Source: Patiria pectinifera (Eukaryota; Echinodermata; Asteroidea; Valvatida; Asterinidae). Taken from it: a stretch of 64,000 nt of DNA. Made by a program: the position numbers and the translations under genes. The notes under the pieces were generated by a model. The model ran no database searches, was not told the origin of the DNA, and worked only from the letters and a program-made list of their open reading frames with translations. This document shows, piece after piece, positions 32,765 to 44,200 of the stretch. The first letter of the stretch is position 1; the number at the start of each line of letters is the position of its first letter. The DNA lies in the NCBI GenBank assembly GCA_029964075.1, contig CM057129.1, forward strand, positions 21,443,430 through 21,507,429, in the 5' to 3' direction.

Positions 32765-33299
32765 CGATATTTTTTATTACACAACTATCTGGGGTACTTT
32801 GTACGCTTTCCTATGGGGCTTGGTTTTTATAACCAGGCTTGAGGGGAGGCTACTATTTTTCAACTTGGTACGGATTTCGGACTTTATTTCCCTTTTTAAA
32901 AAAATCCTCCAGAGCCTCAGATCAGGAGAAAAAAAAAGGATTGCTGCTATACTAGTAGTATCCGGCTGAAAAATAAACGTTTTAAGATTCAACAAAAATG
33001 AAAAAAGAAAAACAAAAATCTATGTCGGCCGAGCGAGGAATTGAACTCGAGACGACTATTTCGTATACAGTTCAGTACTTACTAAACAGCGGCGGTGAAA
33101 AAAAAAACCCGCAATTCATATTTCATATACTTCACATGGAGAGAAGAGAGTATACGCGCGCGCACGTAGGTAAAGGGTTACAGGAAAGGGTTACAGGATT
33201 GTAGAGCGCCGCTACGCGGCGCTCTACAATCCTATAACCGTGATTCAAGTCGCCTGAAAAATGGATAGCCCCAGATAGTTGTGTAAATAAAATATTCGC
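32765..33299. mobile_element. Element nested in MITE copy A, with 10-nt flanking repeat
   Basis: Inverted ends: CGATATTTTTTATTACACAA at the left and, complemented, CGAATATTTTATTTACACAA at the right, both followed by CTATCTGGGG. The flanks share GGGCGGGGGG (32755-32764 and about 33300-33309), interpreted as a 9- to 10-bp target duplication, which fits a Mutator-type insertion. The interior includes the hairpin at 33196-33232. Confidence 0.75.
33196..33232. repeat. Perfect 17-bp-arm hairpin
   Basis: Arms GGATTGTAGAGCGCCGC and complement flank a 3-nt loop TAC. Symmetry continues outward (GTTACA / TATAAC) with one mismatch. Confidence 0.95.
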
Positions 33300-33979
33300 G
33301 GGCGGGGGGTACGAGCAAACTCGTCCATAGCCAAATAGGTATCACGCCCTCTATCGGTATACAAACATCTGAAACAGAAATAATTTCTTTCCTGAAACAG
33401 AAAGTTCTTAACATCAAATTTCAAGCATTACCTTCCTATTTTAACTATTGAAGTGCGTAAAAAATATTTACCTATGTAAAAATAAGTCACTTGAATTTTC
33501 ACAATTATACTGGTTTCAACCTTTAATAAGGTCAATTATACAATGCTTGTAACCAACCATTTACCGAAGCTATAAATTAGGAATGTGCGAAAAATACGGA
33601 TACGTACCTATGTGGACGATGCATACATGTGGACAGCGGCTGTGCCTCATGTAATCATCAGCTACCCCCCCCCCCTCCCCCTTACAGATAAAATTATAGC
33701 ACCGACTTTTGCCGTTCAAGGATCGTGCTGATGCAATATTAGTGATATGGGCGACTGTTTGCGTCAGCCAAGGATTTATGACGCCCTCTACCGTCAGTTT
33801 GGTGTTAATTCATCGATTCCTTGTTGAAAAAATGTGTGCACCTCGAGTCAGCGGTGTCATTCAAAGTGGTAAAATGGGTCAAGCGTGATAAACGTCTCAA
33901 TGCACGAATAAAAAACGCCTGACTAAAACATTCCCACCAACGCGTGTATCGTTACCGACCGACGTCGAGTATTTATGAC

Positions 33980-34366
33980 CAGTGGCGTAAATCTGTGCCG
34001 GCGAGTGGGGGGATGGGGATGACCCAAATCCCAAAATATGCACGCCCTTCGCGTGTAAATTCAAAAAGCAGGGGGGGGGGGGAACCACCACATTACACTA
34101 GGGGTTGCTCTTCAGCATACCAACATGTATATACTGGCATCAAATAGGCGCGTTTTAAAAGCTTTTGTTCTTCGTTTCACCACTTTTCAGTGCTGTTGAA
34201 TACATTTTGGTCGTTGGGAGATGTTGAAAAATTACCTCAAATCAATTTTTTTTTTCTCATCATGAAAAAGTTGGGGGGGGGGGGAATGATTCAATAGCCC
34301 ATCCCCCTGGTCAAGAAGGGGGGTTGGATATATACCCCCCCCATCCCCCCGGATTTTACGGCCCTG
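33980..34366. mobile_element. hAT-like G-run MITE with 8-bp TSD
   Basis: Left end CAGTGGCGTAAATC; right end complemented CAGGGCCGTAAAATCC. Flanks TTTATGAC (33972-33979) and TTTAGGAC (34367-34374) match at 7 of 8. G runs near the left and centre and C runs near the right end are present. It is 387 bp. Confidence 0.72.
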
Positions 34367-37300
34367 TTTAGGACGCAGCGTAATAGCTGGCATATCCCAG
34401 CAGAAATCTAACTAACGGAAGAGCCCAAAATTGGAAATGACTATTAATACTTGACTTGGCTTTTTGTTTTATCATCAAACTGGGCTAGTCCAAATAACCT
34501 ATATACATGACGGATCCCATAAGAAAATCCAGAAATTAGACCGGAGGGGAATTTGTATCGGTTATGGACAGCAAAACAATTCGAAAATTGGATTGGGTGT
34601 CAAGGAAGAAAGTAATAACATCACGTTATATTTCCAGCAGAGCCGGGACTGGACAGATACGGCACTGGGTGGCGTTTTTCGTCGGCGCGGAGTTGCTAGA
34701 TGCATGGGGAAAAGGGGAGGAAATATAACTTGGACAAAGCAGGGGGAGGGGGGGGGGGTTATCCTCCAGTTGATCTAGGGTTGTGGAAGGAGCTACCCGG
34801 CAATTCAAACATATCACATTGAAACTGCCATGTTGAATGAATCAGAGGCAGCCAAGTAAAGATCACTCAGCAGCTGCCTAACAGCACATAACACTGGTTT
34901 GCTTATGTCACGCAGGAGCGAAGGGGAAGGGGGCATGCACTCCCTCAAAACACACCCGTAGCTATAAAATGGAAAGTCTAAACCACACAAAACTCCCAAG
35001 AAAAGTAACCGAACAACAAATTGAAGTCCATATTGAGTGAGTCTTAGATGTCAGGAAGCCATCCAATCAATAGTTGTCTTTAGGGCGTCAAGAAGCAAAC
35101 CTGCTTTTATCCGCCAATTTGCTCGAGTCCATGTAGTGACGAGTTAAATAAAAAATTGTCTCTGAATTGGTGCAGTTGAAAAGTGCAAGGCCTTTGCAAG
35201 CATTTCCGCAAGGAAATGGCTTTTTGCTGGACCATTCTGTTATTTTTCCTCGAAGGGGAAAGAGCTGGTTATTTTTTTCCATTTAATACGACAAAGGCTG
35301 GTTGTGTTTGTTTCAATCTTTTTTTCCAGTCGTGTCTGCCTCAAATGTATTCGCCATCCTCTGTTAGGATGGTTGGATTGTTTGCTGCCGCCTTGTTTGT
35401 TTCTTCTACCGCAGATGAACAACCAAGAGCCCTTCAACCCAGACCACCCCACTATCAAAGAACCCACATTCTAAAGAAAGAGATACAGAATGCATACCCA
35501 GGCTCCAGTATTACCTTTTAAGTCCTTGACATGAATTTGTACCGTTTGAGGTATTTATACCTCAAAATTATTACATAATAATTATATTATGTTAACATCA
35601 TGATGTTACATTAATTTTGTTGAAAATTGCGTGGGATGGTTACAGGATACTTTTACGTAAGGTCATGAATATTGTTCCCCACTGTGTGCGTTAAGTCTTC
35701 TCTGCCGTTGTTTGTTCTTTGTGCATGTTCCCTGCCACCTGTCTTGCTTTTGATATCGACCCTGTCTGGAAGTGACTTCCGTACCGTGTCATGACAGAGA
35801 GTAACCCTCATGCTTTGACAAGATGATCACAAACCAGAATTCTACATGCATGGCGTGTGCATCAAATGCACTTTTATCATACTTTCCCTTGCGACGCACT
35901 GCAAATATCACTGCAAATATTACACACTTAAGCATGCCCAGGGCGAAGTATCGCGGGTAATCAGCCTTCTTTATTGTCAAAGATGCAATGAAAAAAAAAC
36001 CTATCACGGAGATCGGCGAAGCGAGGGCGAAACAACGAGCGTGAAATATTGCCACCCGGACCGGGTGAAATTGTAGCCGTGGGACACGGTGGGGAAAACA
36101 CAACTTTAGCCGAAGAGATTGCCGACTGATGAGTTCATTCATTGTATTCTCTAAGAGGGCATTCGCAGTAACTAATTGTCAGTGGAGATGTCCTGATTTC
36201 ATTTTGAGAAGACTGAGGACTGATGAAGCTTTACCGATTCCTTAGAACAAAATCCCATGTAAAACAAGGACTGTTTTTAAATGAATTATTACACGGCTTT
36301 GTTTCAGCGCTGACGGCTGTTTTACTTTTGAGGGCACATAGCGTGGTGTCAATATTCAACGGCAGAAACTAGATTTTCAGGACAACGTGTGACCGTCTTA
36401 TTGGTTCATATGGCTCGGAGGGAAGCAAGCATAGTATCTAGTTCGTTGACCCCCACTATTCTTGGACAAATCAAATCTGACTGTGCCATCAATTAAAGAA
36501 AAACGAGATGTAAAGTCTTGTCCTCCTTTGTTTTCCTGTCTCACCAAAATCATCCGATTTATGATTGAGGCGCAAATATGCCCTGTTCTTCCTAAAAATG
36601 TCGGCCCTCTTATAATTTATGTTTAAATAGCGTATTCTTCTTTTGTATACACCGGTGTGATCTAAAGATAAAAACACAGGCCTAGAAAAACATTTCCATG
36701 CAATTTGATTTTAGATTCCCGCCGAAGAACCACTAGCACTACGACAAATCAGATTTTTTTTTTTTAAAGTGACGCGTTACGTTACATACCTGTAGGCCTA
36801 CAAGTATATTTCACAATCAAACAGTGTTGAGGAATCCCTTTTCTTCTTCTTTATAATTAAATTTAAGGCATAAGTAGTTCAACTTCTCACAGATTTTTGG
36901 GATGGATTGTCTGCTTGGAACAAAGCAATCCAAAACTCGGATTGTTTAAAGTACACATCTGTGGCATGACTTGTCTTCTTATATTATTTTTATATTATAT
37001 GATGTGGAAGTAACTCTATCTACCTTTATCCTGGGGCTGAAAAGACCGATCCACTTAGCTCCGCCCATTATGCTTTGACCAATCACAACCTTAATTAATG
37101 TCCGACAAGCATGTGTAAAAAAAAGTCCGCCATGTGCGTAGGTACACGCGCGCATGATGTGCACATGCAAATGATCCAATACCAGGGTGATGAGAGCAGG
37201 TAGTGATGGGCGCGTACTGCTCGACACCCTGGGGACGTGGTTGGCGTAGTGCGGCATTGGAGAAGTACACGTATTGTTTCCTCACGTTCGCAGTGGGCGG

Positions 37301-37910
37301 GCTTATTGGATCGGTCTATTTTCCCTTTCAAACAAAACACTCCAGATTTGTGGATAATTAAATGAACAACTTACTGTGCAATGACATTGAATTTCTTCTT
37401 TCCTATTTATTTCTATAACCTGTAAATGGTCAAACAACGCACTGTTTTGCTTTGTTTTTGCGGGGGGGGGGGGTTGTCTCCTTATCAGCAAACCTTTTCG
37501 ACTTTTTGGGACTGCATTAGACCTGCATTACTTGTATTCTGTTTCCATTCTTTATAAGATGTAAGTACAATAGCTCAGTCGGGGGGGGGGCAGTTTACCA
37601 TAGAAATTACGCACCTCAACAATTCGTATTGTTTAATAAACATCTGTACAGGCCCAATATTTCCGTTACAAATCTTTTTATGAAAATGCGCCCAGTTTTG
37701 GCGATGCACAAGTACAATGTCACTGCAATTAATCAGCTACTAGGCTAAGTGCATGCCACATTATTTTGTACAATGCGAAAAATCGAGGGGGGGGGAAGGC
37801 GCCAATTAAGTGTAATGATGAAATGGTGTCGGATTTAGATCGAAACGTATATGGCTTTGAAATGAACTTTTAAAGCCAAACATCTAGGTACATTATATCC
37901 ACGCCTCTAT

Positions 37911-38482
37911 CTGACTAAGAAGTCTGCTTCGCTCGTACCCCCGCCCTGAAAACAGGGCGATGGGAAGGGCTGATGAGCTTCACAGAATCTTGTGAAGGAA
38001 GTGGGGGTGGCATTCTGGGTAATGTATCATGACCTACGTATAATACCTATGTTTAAGACCGCAGTTAGCCAATGCACGCTAATGCTATCCGAAAACGTTC
38101 TCATAGAAATGCACAAATTACATACCAGATGTGATTTCTTTTTCATTGCGGACCATGTGGACAAATTTTGAGCGTCGCATGCATGATATGCAATATGACC
38201 CTTTGTGAATTCGAAACGGAGCCTGAGCAAGTGACGGGTATTGAACATTTACAACACAGATTTTCCTACATTTTTACGCTTTTCAACGAAACAAGGATTT
38301 ATGAATGGGAATAAAAGGTTGATGGCTCAGTCTTAACGGCCGTTTAATAACCTTGCAGGGTCTTGCACGTGATGACTTGAAGGTCACATGTCACGTAAAA
38401 TCTATCCAATCAGAGCGTAAATTCATCAGCCCATCCGATCCTGTTTGCAGGGCGGGTACGAGCGAAGAAGTCCGCAGGCTAT
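37911..38482. mobile_element. Long-TIR MITE, copy B (uninterrupted)
   Basis: Terminal inverted repeats of about 60 bp: both arms read TTCGCTCGTACCC, then GCCCTG(A/C)AAACAGG, then GGGCTGATGA. The interior matches copy A (32206-32764) with moderate divergence and small indels. No coding capacity. Confidence 0.82.
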
Positions 38483-38970
38483 AGGCCCCGACACACGAAG
38501 GCGCTGTCGCTTTATACTATAGGGATCTTCTGTTCAAATTATGGACAGGAGTTTAAGTGTACTTTTACGTCAAGTTTGACACTTAGTTTTTTTCAGTATC
38601 ATGTACAATGGGCAGATGAGTAGAGAAGGGGGAAATTGGCCTCTGTTAATTTACACATTTTAAAATAACAAATAAAACATTATTGTATTTAACAGCTGTT
38701 ACTCTGTACCTTTTGCTTAGATGGCGTCACTGGTTTTGTCATGCATATATAACATGTACATGTATGCTGTTAATTTGAGTTGGAAAAAATATTCGTTGGT
38801 GCGGTGTCGCGCGTACGTCCACCATGCAAATCGTTCTCTCCCGAAGTCGTCATCAAAACGGGAGTTGTGCTTTGACGTAAGCACCATTCCCGAATTGAGC
38901 AAGGCGCCGCGCAAAAACAGTTAATAACTTCACTAATATACAGTCTGGGTGCTAGACTTGTGACGTTGCA

Positions 38971-39139
38971 CGGGGACACATTTACCAGGGGGAACACATT
39001 TAACGTCGTGCAGGGGGACAGATTTACCTAGAGGGGGACAGGTTTACCTAGGTAAAAGTGTCCCCCGGACAGATTTACCGGGTCACGACCCGGTAGATCT
39101 GTCCGGGGTGACACATTTACCAGGGGGGACAGAATTACC
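38971..39139. repeat. Two-orientation array of a GGGGGACAnATTTACC unit
   Basis: About nine units in 170 bp. Direct copies lie near 38971, 38988, 39013, 39033, 39066, 39107 and 39123, and inverted ones near 39051 and 39092. Consecutive units form palindromes, the best with arms CCGGACAGAT(T/C)TACCGGGTC around a 2-nt centre (39065-39106). Confidence 0.85.
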
Positions 39140-40405
39140 TGCCACACCGGTACTCCATTTATTCCGTATGGGCTCTGAAATATTCACGGGGTTAAACTTT
39201 ATTTTTTCTGGCAAGGTACCAAGTCCCCCATTCTCATGTGTGTCTTGCGTGTGCTTGCAGCTGTAATCAAATGAATCTTTTCCTTTTGCGGAGTGCATCG
39301 ACACATCTCCGGAAATCGAGAAACGAGGTTGAAATCGCACGCCCTAGAAAGCAGCTAGCGGAAGGGGGCCCACCGGGCGAGATCACAGCGATGTGGACAT
39401 CTCCGCCCCAAGTGCCGGCGGCGCGTCAGTGGCAAGCCAGCCGAGGGTAAAAACCAAAGAGGAAGAACGGAAAATTGAAATCTTGGTGCAACCGGACTGA
39501 TTAGCGGTGTCCATTGATTGTTAAGGCTAGTGTGGTGTAAGTGCAGAGCGCGAATTGATTTTTTTTTGTTGGCTTTATGGTTGGGTGTTGCTGTTCGGTG
39601 CGTGAATAATACGTCACAACCGGCCCCTTAGGATGCACAGTCCGTGTGGCCGAAGATACCAGAGAAGCCTCTGTTTCAACTTGAGCATGCAGGGGCGGTG
39701 ATTCCTTGTCAACATTGGGGGACTGGTGACCAGCATAATGTATAGGCGTACATGTGCGCGTTGTAACCCCATTATCCACATTGTACCTTTGCATTTACGT
39801 GAAGATGTTGGCGGACGAGCAATATCCTGCGAGTATACACAACGAAGATTTGGTTAAAATCTACACGCGCTCGGATAAATTAGAGCCGACAACACCCCCC
39901 CCCCCACAATCGCCGCCCCGTGCGCCCAAAGAAAAGGCCTACATTGTCCGACTTATTTATAATAATAGGAATAATCGTAATAATAAATTATAATAGGTAT
40001 TTACGCCGCAATTACGGGATATCAAAGCGCTTTGCAATTATTATTTCCCTGTTTGAAGTATTATTTGTCCTATTTATTTTTGGCCGAACGAAGGTTGACA
40101 AAAAGCATTGTTTGTGTCCGTGTGGTGGTGGTGCAGGAAGGGCGGGGGGGGGGGGGGGCTCGTTATGCAAGTCCTTACTGACTGTATACCTTTATTTCTT
40201 TTGGAGGCTCGAGACCACCACAGCAACATGGCATTTAGGCATATTTCGATAGAACGCGTGGCTCCACATAGAGGAAGTTAAACCATTTTTTTTAAAAAGT
40301 CATCAACAATGATTGTAGTTTGTCTACTCATGCGCATCAAAGAGGAACAGAAACCTGTCTTCGGTGAGGGCGCTCTATGCAGGGGGTCTATATAATCATC
40401 ACCAT

Positions 40406-40568
40406 CAAGGGCGGATCAAGAGAGGTTATTAGCCGGGGGTGGGGGGGGGGCAGAGGGTGTGCTCGGGACGGAAGGGCTCACTCAACTGAAATATGGCCTT
40501 ATTTGAGAACATTTCGGACACTGCTGGGGGGCGGGCGCCCCCTCCGCACCGCACTGGATCCGCCTCTG
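40406..40568. mobile_element. MITE with CAGGGGCGGATCCAG-type termini
   Basis: Left end CAAGGGCGGATCAAG; right end complemented CAGAGGCGGATCCAG. ACCAT directly abuts both ends (40401-40405, 40569-40573). A G run lies inside the left terminus and a C-rich run inside the right. It is 163 bp, hAT-like by its ends. Confidence 0.72.
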
Positions 40569-41045
40569 ACCATTCTGAATTATTTGCCACAATGCAAATA
40601 TCTGATAAGACTGTATTGGTTTTTTTTTAATTATCGGATTGCCACTTATAGCGTTTATAAACTCACGAGATGCTTCAGCGCCAGTGAGAATCGATGACAA
40701 TTGCTTTGTGGGGCTCGGTGTGACAAGAATCGATTCCGAATTAATTAGAACATGACCATTTCGAATTGGATCGAAGGCAGCGCCGCAGTGTGAGGTTTCA
40801 GCACGATGTAAAAAAAAAACCCCAGAGATCCAGGTTAGCCGGTCGCAGGATGCAGTTTGCATAACATTTCCAATTGCCGTGGGTGTTGAATTACAGTTGG
40901 GAAAACGAACATTTGGCAATTATTTCTGCCGTAGTTTTCAGGCCTGTGAATTTGATAACGGAGACACATAAATAGCAACTCCTTCATTGCCTTTGTGTGT
41001 CTAAAATCCAGGTGTCAGGAATAGCGCAACAAAAGAGTAATAAAT

Positions 41046-41270
41046 CTGGATCTGTTTCCAACGGAGGAAAATGAGTTGGACCACCTGCTGCTCGATTGTG
41101 CGCAGCATAAAAGAACTAGAATTTAAAGAAAGACGAATTCAAAAGCCGTACAAAACAGACTTTTTGTCGACTTTAATGTTCCTACGGATAGATATTCCGA
41201 TCTGCCAGATGTGAAGTCCCATCATTACTGTGTCTCCGAGTGGATCAGTATGCTTGCATTTTATAAATAA
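41046..41270 (+). pseudogene. Possible non-LTR retrotransposon 3' ORF remnant
   Basis: One frame reads LDLFPTEENELDHLLLDCAQ, then HKRTR, a stop, then about 48 further residues to SEWISMLAFYK and a stop. The E..LDHLLLDC...R pattern resembles the C-terminal region after the reverse transcriptase of LINE-type elements. The preceding CxxC pair is absent and no upstream reverse transcriptase motifs are seen. Weak similarity; it may be chance. Confidence 0.3.
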
Positions 41271-44200
41271 CCTGCGACGAATTTGGTGGCGTGAAATTTG
41301 CAGCATTACCCTGTAAATAGGACGTGGGACAATCTGGCTTACTGAGCTAACATTAGACTTTCTAAACTGCCTTCGCTTTGGCGCACACTTGAAAATCGCC
41401 GAGAGAAAATTAAAGTGCGTGAAACCAGATGCTGCATAAGTGCCTTAAGCCGCCCCAATGAGCTACCTAGGTCAACACAGGTATGGTTTCATAGCGCATC
41501 CACGCCAGCCCCGTGAGAATTCAAGGCAGAAATAGATATCGGGTTTAATAACGGAAGAGAAACATTATCCTGGATGGTAGCCAGTTGTGACAAGCCTAAT
41601 ATACTTCGGAATTAACATCAATGCATCTCCATACACCCAGATCGAATTATGATAATCAAGAAAAAACCTGGGTGCAGCGTGATCAATCACAAAGCCATCT
41701 TTAAACAAATAGCCCCAATGCAGCTTTTCCCTTCGCTCTAATTAACTATCCTCTTACTGGCCGTCTTTCAAAAAGATAGAATTATCAATTTGATATGCTT
41801 GCAGTAGAAGACTGGGGAGGAATTCCAGCAGTCATTCTCAACATAATGCAATTTCAGAAGTCAGATGCATTCGTCGACATTTTCTTATTTACGATTTTGG
41901 CGGCAGGGCGCACATGAACGCGCCGGAAGGATTATCTTGCATTATCGGGATGATTAAGACACAGGCCGTCTATCACTTTCGATGAAGGACTTGAAATGTT
42001 ATCTGCAGTTGTCAGGACTGTGTCATCATACCAAGACAAAAAAATCTACCTGAGCCTTGAGGCTAGTTCCTCGCAATTGCAAGAGAAATTCCGGTCTTTG
42101 GGCGATACTTCAGAAAGCGAAACCTCGCGTATCTGTATGTAGTGAGTCTAATCCATTCTGGTCTGTCTTTTCGTCGCTCTCTACCCACAAACAAGGCATA
42201 TGGATTGGTGGTATCAGTCGAGATCGATGGAACAGATTTTTTTGCAAGGCACGGCGGATGGGGTTGATTTCCGGCCGTGGCTAGGCCGTCCTTCTCCCGA
42301 TAATAAGTCACCTTGTCCCCTCTATATACTTTTAGTGCGATGGCGGAAAAACAGTCCTTAAGCCAGGAGTTTCTTTCTTATAATATACCATACTTTTTAC
42401 CTTCTCGGTTGCTGTTGGAGAGCAATGCTTGTTAGGCGACGTTCTGAAAAGGTGCAAAGGTTTAGTTACAGATTGCTTGCTTCAGCTAGGGCTGTGTTTG
42501 ATGATAAAATACGGCGAGTGATGGTGGTTTAGGGTACACCTTTCAGTGTGAAATGCCCCTTAATCTCAGTTGTTCCAATTTGCTGGAGTGCATGTTGGTC
42601 GATGTCAAGCATCGACCGTTAAACAATAAACACACGCGCCCATGGGAATGTACGAACATCACGGCAACATTGTATCACACTTTGGGTGACTTATGTTATC
42701 TCACCGCGTGAAGCACTGCCCATTTGCCTTCATGCAACTTTCTCCTCACAATATTCGTACTGCTTGGAGTTGAAAACCCCCACTTGTAAGTGGACTGACT
42801 GTCTTGCGTACTTATACGCATCCACCGGTAGATATAATTCGAAGCAAACTTATTGAAAAAAAATGGGGCAGAGCACTAAACATGATACAAAGGGGACATG
42901 AGATTCTGATCATAATTTTTAAAAGCAATTTGAATTATAAAGAGTTGCATTTAAAAGTATTATGCAAGCAAATTGATTTCAAAATGGTCGTAGAAATTAC
43001 TTGCCCTATAAAGCTCGTTCTTGGGCATTTATAAGGAAATATATTGATGACCTCCACATTCATTACAAAGCGCATGGACCTCACGATAACAATATACATT
43101 GAATAAAATTAAATTAATTTTACAAAAGGAGAGTACTATCGTACCTGACTTCAATAAAGGAGGGGTGAGTGCATTTTTGGCATCCAAGGCAGCCAGTCCA
43201 AGTCAAGCAAAGGCAGCCAACAAAGTGGGCAGGAGGCAGAGTGAGCATTATGAAATCACCCTGGAATGCCTTATTGTGAAGACGTGTTTGTACAGACAAA
43301 AGGGAATGTCAATGTTCTGTGTGTGTTTTACGAGCCAAACGTTCAGGTTGATTTAAACTGACGCTGCCGTTCGATTGAAAGAACAATATTTTCCTTCAAA
43401 CATGAAGTAGGGCTGTCTGCACTCATAACGATTTCGGAAGAAAGCAGAGCACTGAATCGAGCAATTTCCTACATTATGTTTTTTTTTATGAGAGCATCTA
43501 CCGGAAAATCGACAGCTTTCGATCGTGGAATTTTGTTAGGATTCCGTGTGTGCAGTACTCTCTTCTCATCAAGCCGTGGAGGAAATTTAGGTCGGTGACC
43601 GGCGACACCTGGCACCGACCGCTGCATTCATTTCACCGCTTCAGTTCATTGGCCTTTGGCCAAATCTGACCAAAATCGGTAAAACTCTGTCTTGCTGTGA
43701 GTGCGAGGGGATATTTCTCACTTATTTCGAACTCGATGGTGCTCAGCTTTTGGCCAAAATGTGGACATATTCGATTGTTTCAGCCACAAATTAAATGAAT
43801 TAATAGTCGTCCCTACTTTGTTATTTGTATCAAGACAAACATTAACAATATCATCTATCTCAAACTATTTGTGAAATTATCACTCGCTTATGCTACGGTA
43901 GCTTCGTAGCGTCACCGGCATCCCAAACTGTATCTTAAATTCAATGTCATTCCGGGAGCTAGGGATGCGGCAAATGCACTTTTCCAAAAAGGCAGTTGTC
44001 TTCACATTTACCTGATCATTTCCACAAAACTTGTACCAAGGCTTAACATGTTATCAAACTTGTTATTAAATTGCTAAAACATCATGGTAAAAAAAATATT
44101 CTAAATGAACATGTATGGGGATCTCCAATGTAGCATAAGACACAACGCATTTCTTCACCGTATGCAGAGACGGTCCTTAAAAACTAGTAAAGTTTACAAT

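Larger units (their letters stand above)
32206..33330. mobile_element. Long-TIR MITE, copy A, interrupted by a second element
   Basis: Aligns over most of its length with copy B (37911-38482) in the same orientation, sharing GAATCTTGTGAAGGAAGTGG, TTTAAGACCGCAGTTAG, TCATTGCGGACCATGTGGAC and TCTTAACGGCCGTTT. Termini resemble TTCGCTCGTACCC. The unit is split near its right end by the insertion at about 32765-33299; the right terminus resumes as GGTACGAGC after it. Confidence 0.82.

Noticed and set aside
42057-42311. Overlapping frames on both strands near 42.1 kb
   Set aside because: No motif or splice context; could be regulatory or chance.
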